The translations under genes were made by a program, and so were the position numbers. Under the pieces are notes generated by a model. It was not told where the DNA came from, made no database searches, and worked only from the letters and a program-made list of their open reading frames with translations. Positions 59,494-64,000 of a DNA stretch of 64,000 nt are shown one piece after another. Origin of the DNA: Verrucomicrobiota bacterium. GTDB taxonomy: Bacteria; Verrucomicrobiota; Verrucomicrobiia; Opitutales; Opitutaceae. The DNA lies in contig JAEKKV010000016.1 of the NCBI GenBank assembly GCA_019510185.1, positions 1-64,000 on the forward strand, written 5' to 3'. The first letter of the stretch is position 1. Each line of letters starts with the position of its first letter.

Positions 59494-60453
59494 TCAATGC
59501 GGAATCGACGCGCCGATTTCCCGCCACCGGATGTTCGGTAGCTCGTCGATCGTTTCGATGGGAGGCGCCTCCGGGGGAACGGGCCCGATGCCCAGACGAT
59601 GGGCCAGCGTCATCGCGTCGTAGGGCGCCCGCACTTTCACGTCGTTGTCGAAATAAACATAAACGCCGCGCCCCGCCTTGCGGGGCGGCGGCGGAGGGCC
59701 GAGCCGCTGCGTGCCGGAGGGGTTTTCCCCGGAGTGCCAGACACGGATCTTGCGCTCCCACTCGGCCAGCGCCGCCGGAGTATAGCCGCTGACATACAGC
59801 TCCTCGTCGCCGTGCAGGCGCACATAGATGAAATCCGTGGTGATATCCTCCATGAACGGCCACTTCCCCGCCGTATCGGCCACGACGAGCGCGATGCGGT
59901 GCTTGCGCAGCAGCGCCACGAACTCGGGGTTCTTGAAGGAGGCATGGCGCACCTCGATGGCGTGTGACAGGCGGCGGGAACGGTCCGCCGTCAGCCACGC
60001 TCGACTCTTGAGATGATCGTCATGCCGGCGGGCCAGCGTGGCCGCGGCGGGCGTGGTCCGGGGCAGCAATTTGAAAAACGCGGAGAGAAGCACGGGGTCG
60101 TAGCGGAAGCTTGGCGGAAATTGCCAGAGGAACGGGCCGAGCTTTTCCTTCAGGCACAGCACGCCGGAGGCGAAGAAATTGGCGAGCGGCGTTTCGACGT
60201 CGCGCAGCCGCTTGATGTGCGTGATGAAGCGCGGAGCTTTCACCGAAAAAACAAACCGCTCCGGCGTCTGTTCATACCAGGCTTGATAACTGGACGGCCG
60301 CTGCAGCGAGTAAAACGAGCCGTTGATCTCGATCGAGTTCACCTGCCGCGAGGCGTAGGCCAGTTCGTTTTTCTGCGGCCAGTCCTGGGGGTAGAACGTT
60401 CCGCGCCACGGCGGGTAGCGCCAGCCGGAAATGCCGATGCGCAGAGGGGGCAT
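59494..60453 (-). CDS. DUF72-domain protein
   Basis: The protein has 319 residues. [58 protein letters not shown] and the later [27 protein letters not shown] are the DUF72 barrel motifs. The fold is a TIM barrel of unknown function. It lies 36 bases upstream of the YebC-like gene on the same strand, so the two may share a transcript. It is divergent from the helicase with an 83-base gap. Confidence 0.88.
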   Translation of the reverse strand: MPPLRIGISGWRYPPWRGTFYPQDWPQKNELAYASRQVNSIEINGSFYSLQRPSSYQAWYEQTPERFVFSVKAPRFITHIKRLRDVETPLANFFASGVLCLKEKLGPFLWQFPPSFRYDPVLLSAFFKLLPRTTPAAATLARRHDDHLKSRAWLTADRSRRLSHAIEVRHASFKNPEFVALLRKHRIALVVADTAGKWPFMEDITTDFIYVRLHGDEELYVSGYTPAALAEWERKIRVWHSGENPSGTQRLGPPPPPRKAGRGVYVYFDNDVKVRAPYDAMTLAHRLGIGPVPPEAPPIETIDELPNIRWREIGASIPH

Positions 60454-60536
60454 ACGGGCACAGACGCCGCGGCGGAGCGGAGGTTCCGCACGCGCCGGGG
60501 CTTGTCACATCGGTCCGGCGCCGCCCTTGTGGGCGG

Positions 60537-63119
60537 ATGTCGTCAACGTCCGCCATTCCCGCGCCGCTCGCGCCTTTGCCCGGCCGCCCCAAGGCGGATG
60601 CGGTGCTCGATCGCTTTCTGGCGGTGATCAAGGAGCGTGGTCTCGAACTTTATCCGGAGCAGGAGGAGGCCATTCTGGAGCTTTTTGCCGACCGCAACGT
60701 TATCCTCAACACGCCCACCGGCTCCGGCAAATCGCTCGTGGCGGCGGCCTTTCATTTCAAGGCGCTCTGCGCGGGCGAACGTTCCGTTTACACCTGTCCG
60801 ATCAAGGCGCTGGTGAACGAAAAATTCCTCTCGCTCTGCCGCGATTTTGGACCTGAACACGTCGGCATGATGACGGGCGATGCGAACGTGAACCCGCAGG
60901 CGCCGATCCTTTGCTGCACGGCCGAAATCCTGGCGAACATCGCGTTTGCCCATGGCGATCGCAGTGACATCCGCGCGGTGATCATGGACGAGTTTCATTA
61001 TTACTCCGACAACGACCGCGGTTATGCCTGGCAGGCGCCGTTGCTCACGATGCCGCAGGCGAGATTTCTCCTCATGTCGGCCACGTTGGGAGCGACGGAG
61101 TTTTTCGAAAAGGATCTGATGCGGCTCACCGGTGCGCCGACCGTGACCGTGCGCAGCGACCGCCGCCCGGTGCCGTTGGAGTTTGAATATTGCGAGACGC
61201 CGTTGATCGAACGCTTGTCGGCGCTTTTGGAGGACAAGCGCGCGCCGATCTATCTCGTGCATTTCACGCAGCGCGCGGCCTCGGAGGCGGCCCAGAGCCT
61301 GATGAGCCTCAACGTGTGCTCGAAGGACGAAAAGGCGGCGCTCGCGAAGGCGCTGGAGACCGTGCGTTTCACCAGCCCTTATGGCCGGGAGGTGAAGCGC
61401 TGGCTGCGACACGGCATCGGCGTTCATCATGCGGGGCTGTTGCCCAAATATCGCATCCTCGTGGAGCAGCTCGCACAGAAGGGGCTGCTCAAGCTCATCT
61501 GCGGCACCGATACGCTGGGGGTCGGCATCAATGTGCCGATCCGCACGGTCGTTTTCACGCAACTCTGGAAATACGACGGCAAGAAGGCGGCAATTTTGAG
61601 CGTCCGCGATTTTCGCCAGGTGGCCGGCCGGGCAGGCCGGAAAGGTTATGACGACAAGGGCTATGTCGTCGTGCAGGCGCCCGAGCATGTGATCGAAAAC
61701 AAGCGCGCCGAGGAAAAGGCGGCGCGCGATCCTTCGAAGAAGAAAAAGCTCGTGAAGCGCAGCGCGCCCGAGGGCGAGGTGGGCTGGGATGCGAAAACCT
61801 TCGAGCGGCTCATGGTCGCCCCGTCGGAGCCGCTGGTGTCGCGCTTTGATGTTTCCCACGGCATGCTGCTCCTCGTCCTCGGGCGCGACGCCGACGGTTG
61901 CCGGGCGATGCGTCAGATCATCGCGGACTGCCATGAAACGCCGCACAAAAAACGCGCGTTGCGCCGCCGGGCCTTTCAACTTTTTCGCGCGCTACTGGAT
62001 CGGAAAATCGTCGAGTGGATTCCTCCGGAGCCCTCGGGGAGGAAGCTGCGCGTCAACGTGGCGCTTCAGGACGACTTTTCGCTGCATCAGGCGCTTTCGC
62101 TGTACCTCATCGACACGCTGCCGCTGCTCGACCGGGCGTCACCGGATTATCCGTACGATGTGCTCACCCTGTGCGAGGCCATCGTCGAAGATCCCGACCA
62201 GATTTTGCGTCAGCAAATCAGCAAGCTGAAGGGCGAAAAGATCGAGGAGCTGAAGGCGGCCGGCGTGCCTTATGAGGAACGCATGGAGAAGCTGGAGGAG
62301 ATCGAGCATCCGAAACCGTTGCGCGATTTTTTATACGATTCGTTCAACGCGTTTGCGGCGGCGCATCCGTGGATCGACCAGGAAAACGTCCGGCCCAAGT
62401 CGATCGCGCGGGAAATGTACGAGCGCTACCTGTCGTTCGCCGACTATGTGCGTGAGTACGGATTGCAGCGCGGAGAAGGGCTCCTGTTGCGGCATCTTTC
62501 CCAGGTGTGGAAGGTGCTTTCCCAGACCGTTCCGGACGCGGCGAAAACCGAGGAGGTTGTTGAAATGGAAACGTATTTCCGCGAACTGATCCGCGGAATC
62601 GACTCCAGCCTGCTGGAGGAATGGGAACGCATGCGGAATCCTGATTTTGTCGTGACGGCGGAGACGGACAAACCGGCGCGGCCGGCGGCGTTTGATGTTA
62701 CGCGCGACACGGCCGGTTTTCGTCGGCTGGTGCGCACCGCGATTTTCGGTTTTCTGCAGGAAGTGGCGGCGCGCGACTGGGAAAGCGCCGCGTCACGTCT
62801 CGCGACCGGAGAGGCGACCGTGCTGGCGGAAAACGAACTGGGCTCGGCCGAGGCGAAGCGGATCGAGCGGGACTTTGCGGGCTATTTCGATGCGCATGCG
62901 CGCTTCCGACTCGATCCGGAGGGGCGTTCGGGGAAGCACACGCATTTCGAGGCGGATGGATCCGCGTGGTCCGTTGCCCAGGTGTTGATCGACGCGGAGG
63001 AGGCCAACGATTGGGAAGCGCGTTTCACCGTCTCGTTGACCGATTCTCGTGCGCAAGGCCGTCCCGTGGTGACCTTCGCAGGCGTGTACCCGGTGGCAGG
63101 AGGCGATCAGGTGCCGTAA
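60537..63119 (+). CDS. Ski2-like DEAD/DEAH helicase with DUF3516 C-terminus
   Basis: The protein has 860 residues. Helicase motifs are TPTGSGKS (59-66), MDEFH (150-154), SAT (181-183), [21 protein letters not shown] and [20 protein letters not shown] (in parts). The C-terminal half is helical and matches DUF3516, found in bacterial Ski2-like helicases. The DEFH box (rather than DEAD) is usual in this group. A role in RNA unwinding or turnover is inferred from the family. It overlaps the convergent upp gene by 13 bases. Confidence 0.85.
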   Translation: MSSTSAIPAPLAPLPGRPKADAVLDRFLAVIKERGLELYPEQEEAILELFADRNVILNTPTGSGKSLVAAAFHFKALCAGERSVYTCPIKALVNEKFLSLCRDFGPEHVGMMTGDANVNPQAPILCCTAEILANIAFAHGDRSDIRAVIMDEFHYYSDNDRGYAWQAPLLTMPQARFLLMSATLGATEFFEKDLMRLTGAPTVTVRSDRRPVPLEFEYCETPLIERLSALLEDKRAPIYLVHFTQRAASEAAQSLMSLNVCSKDEKAALAKALETVRFTSPYGREVKRWLRHGIGVHHAGLLPKYRILVEQLAQKGLLKLICGTDTLGVGINVPIRTVVFTQLWKYDGKKAAILSVRDFRQVAGRAGRKGYDDKGYVVVQAPEHVIENKRAEEKAARDPSKKKKLVKRSAPEGEVGWDAKTFERLMVAPSEPLVSRFDVSHGMLLLVLGRDADGCRAMRQIIADCHETPHKKRALRRRAFQLFRALLDRKIVEWIPPEPSGRKLRVNVALQDDFSLHQALSLYLIDTLPLLDRASPDYPYDVLTLCEAIVEDPDQILRQQISKLKGEKIEELKAAGVPYEERMEKLEEIEHPKPLRDFLYDSFNAFAAAHPWIDQENVRPKSIAREMYERYLSFADYVREYGLQRGEGLLLRHLSQVWKVLSQTVPDAAKTEEVVEMETYFRELIRGIDSSLLEEWERMRNPDFVVTAETDKPARPAAFDVTRDTAGFRRLVRTAIFGFLQEVAARDWESAASRLATGEATVLAENELGSAEAKRIERDFAGYFDAHARFRLDPEGRSGKHTHFEADGSAWSVAQVLIDAEEANDWEARFTVSLTDSRAQGRPVVTFAGVYPVAGGDQVP

Positions 63120-63721
63120 AGCCGATCGCCGAAATCGCCCAGGCCGGGAAGGATGTACTTGCTGGCATTGAGCTCGCGGTCGAGCGCCGCGGTGAAGATG
63201 GGCACGGCAGGGTGGGCGGCCTCGACGGCGCGCACCCCTTCGGGAGCGCTGACAATGCACACCAAAGCCAGTTCGGTGGCGCCCTCGGCACGGAGAACGT
63301 CGAGCGTTTGCACGGCGGAGCCACCGGTCGCGAGCATGGGATCGAGCACGAGAACCCGCCGGCCGGCCAGAGGCGGCAGCTTCCGGTAATAATTTCGGGC
63401 GACGGCGGTGAGATGGTCGCGTTCGAGCCCGACGTAGCCGACGCTTACGTCGGGAAACAAATCAGTGAAGGGTTCCACCATGCCGAGGCCGGCGCGGAGG
63501 ATGGGCACGATGGCCAGCGGGCGGGCCAGCACGCGGGCGCTGGTTTTTTCGAGAGGCGTGCAAATGTCGCGGGATTCCGTTGCGAGATCGCGGGTGGCCT
63601 CCAGTGCGAGCAGCAGACTGATTTGCCGGGTGAGGTTGCGAAAGGTTTCCGGCGGAGTCGCCTGGTCGCGCAGGCGGGTAAGAATGTGCGCGGCCAGCGG
63701 ATGGTTCAGGAGGTGAAGCAT
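63107..63721 (-). CDS. upp: uracil phosphoribosyltransferase
   Basis: The protein has 204 residues. The PRPP site [21 protein letters not shown], the N-terminal [24 protein letters not shown] (in parts [24 protein letters not shown]), [13 protein letters not shown] and the C-terminal [14 protein letters not shown] identify Upp. It makes UMP from uracil and PRPP, salvaging pyrimidine. It lies 18 bases after a further gene on the same strand. Confidence 0.96.
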   Translation of the reverse strand: MLHLLNHPLAAHILTRLRDQATPPETFRNLTRQISLLLALEATRDLATESRDICTPLEKTSARVLARPLAIVPILRAGLGMVEPFTDLFPDVSVGYVGLERDHLTAVARNYYRKLPPLAGRRVLVLDPMLATGGSAVQTLDVLRAEGATELALVCIVSAPEGVRAVEAAHPAVPIFTAALDRELNASKYILPGLGDFGDRLYGT

Positions 63722-63739
63722 GGCCGGGTGAGGGGAGAA

Positions 63740-64000
63740 TTACAGCAAGTCGCGCTCGACCTTGCGTTCGAGAATGCGCTCCATTTCACGGCGCAGTTCC
63801 TTTTGTTTGCCCTTGGTGCCGGGCATGAACGCGAGCCATTGGTAAACTTCCTCCCGCACGTAGCGGGGCATGACGGGCTTGGTGGCGACGACCTTGTCGA
63901 GTGCGCGCACGCAGGCGGCGGCGATTTGTTCGCACATGGTCTGGGCGTCGGCCGAGCTGTGCTGGCCGGCGAGGCGCACAATCTCGTCCAGCTTGCCGGG
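63740..64000 (-). CDS. unrecognised protein, C-terminal fragment
   Basis: The open frame runs to the right edge with no start needed; about 86 residues are visible, beginning PGKLDEIVRLAGQ and ending with a charged helix REMERILERKVERDLL. The segment QIAAACVRALDKVV and MPRYVREEVYQWLAFMPG suggest a helical protein. I do not recognise it. It is directly upstream of upp (18 bases), so it is in the same transcript. An internal GTG at 63979 is possible as a start. Confidence 0.5.
   Translation of the reverse strand, partial: PGKLDEIVRLAGQHSSADAQTMCEQIAAACVRALDKVVATKPVMPRYVREEVYQWLAFMPGTKGKQKELRREMERILERKVERDLL

Overview
The window is a GC-rich chromosomal segment with dense protein-coding content. 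It shows no phage, transposase, CRISPR array or rRNA. The gene content points to a Gram-negative heterotroph: a complete Mla outer-membrane lipid-transport operon, a TorF-type porin, a b558-type succinate dehydrogenase, GTP-dependent PEP carboxykinase, secreted glycosidases under XylR/GntR-type regulators, and a DUF3568 lipoprotein. Taken together this fits Verrucomicrobiota, most likely Opitutales/Opitutaceae. That placement is an inference from family content, because no marker RNA is present.

Layout. 1-5.6 kb: the start of a secreted PQQ-type dehydrogenase, then a GH3 glycosidase plus XylR-like regulator operon facing a GntR/FCD regulator, then a pseudouridine synthase. 5.6-12 kb: a membrane-anchored alpha/beta hydrolase, a 1062-residue secreted repeat protein and the msrPQ methionine-sulfoxide repair pair. 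12-17 kb: an unusual protein with three copies of a winged-helix-like unit, then a four-gene ABC transporter/His-rich lipoprotein/DUF3299 operon that looks like a metal-handling system. 17-25 kb: an ACT protein, an ABC exporter, a CDF metal exporter, pckG, a DUF3568 lipoprotein, purE and purK. 25-30 kb: a GH20-like glycosidase, transaldolase, a CCA-adding-type enzyme and DUF423. 30-38 kb: a porin, rplM-rpsI, and the arginine genes argJ, argB, argD, argF and argG. 38-43.7 kb: mlaEFDCA, rsmD, rsmE, an aldo-keto reductase and tRNA-Gly. 44-51 kb: a type II secretion/pilus F protein, a degenerate NtrC-like regulator, carB, purU and a TPR membrane protein. 51.5-64 kb: tRNA-Pro, a LysM protein, a NUDIX enzyme, an acyl-CoA-ligase-like enzyme, sdhCAB, a small membrane protein, a YebC-family protein, DUF72, a Ski2-like helicase, upp and a truncated gene at the edge.

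Metabolic links. CarB supplies carbamoyl phosphate to ArgF and to pyrimidine synthesis. PurE, PurK and PurU feed purine synthesis and one-carbon balance, and Upp salvages uracil. PckG, Sdh and transaldolase cover central carbon.

Two window-wide traits stand out. Almost no start codon is preceded by a Shine-Dalgarno sequence; leaders are instead pyrimidine-rich. Many transcription units end in clear stem-loop plus T-tract terminators. The strongest leads for novelty are the triple-repeat DUF4177-like protein (12048-13727), the regulator with a predicted-dead AAA+ domain (45221-46477), the ABC/His-rich/DUF3299 operon (13818-16875), the HExxH-bearing membrane hydrolase (5636-6772) and several compact palindromic or repeat elements in intergenic DNA.
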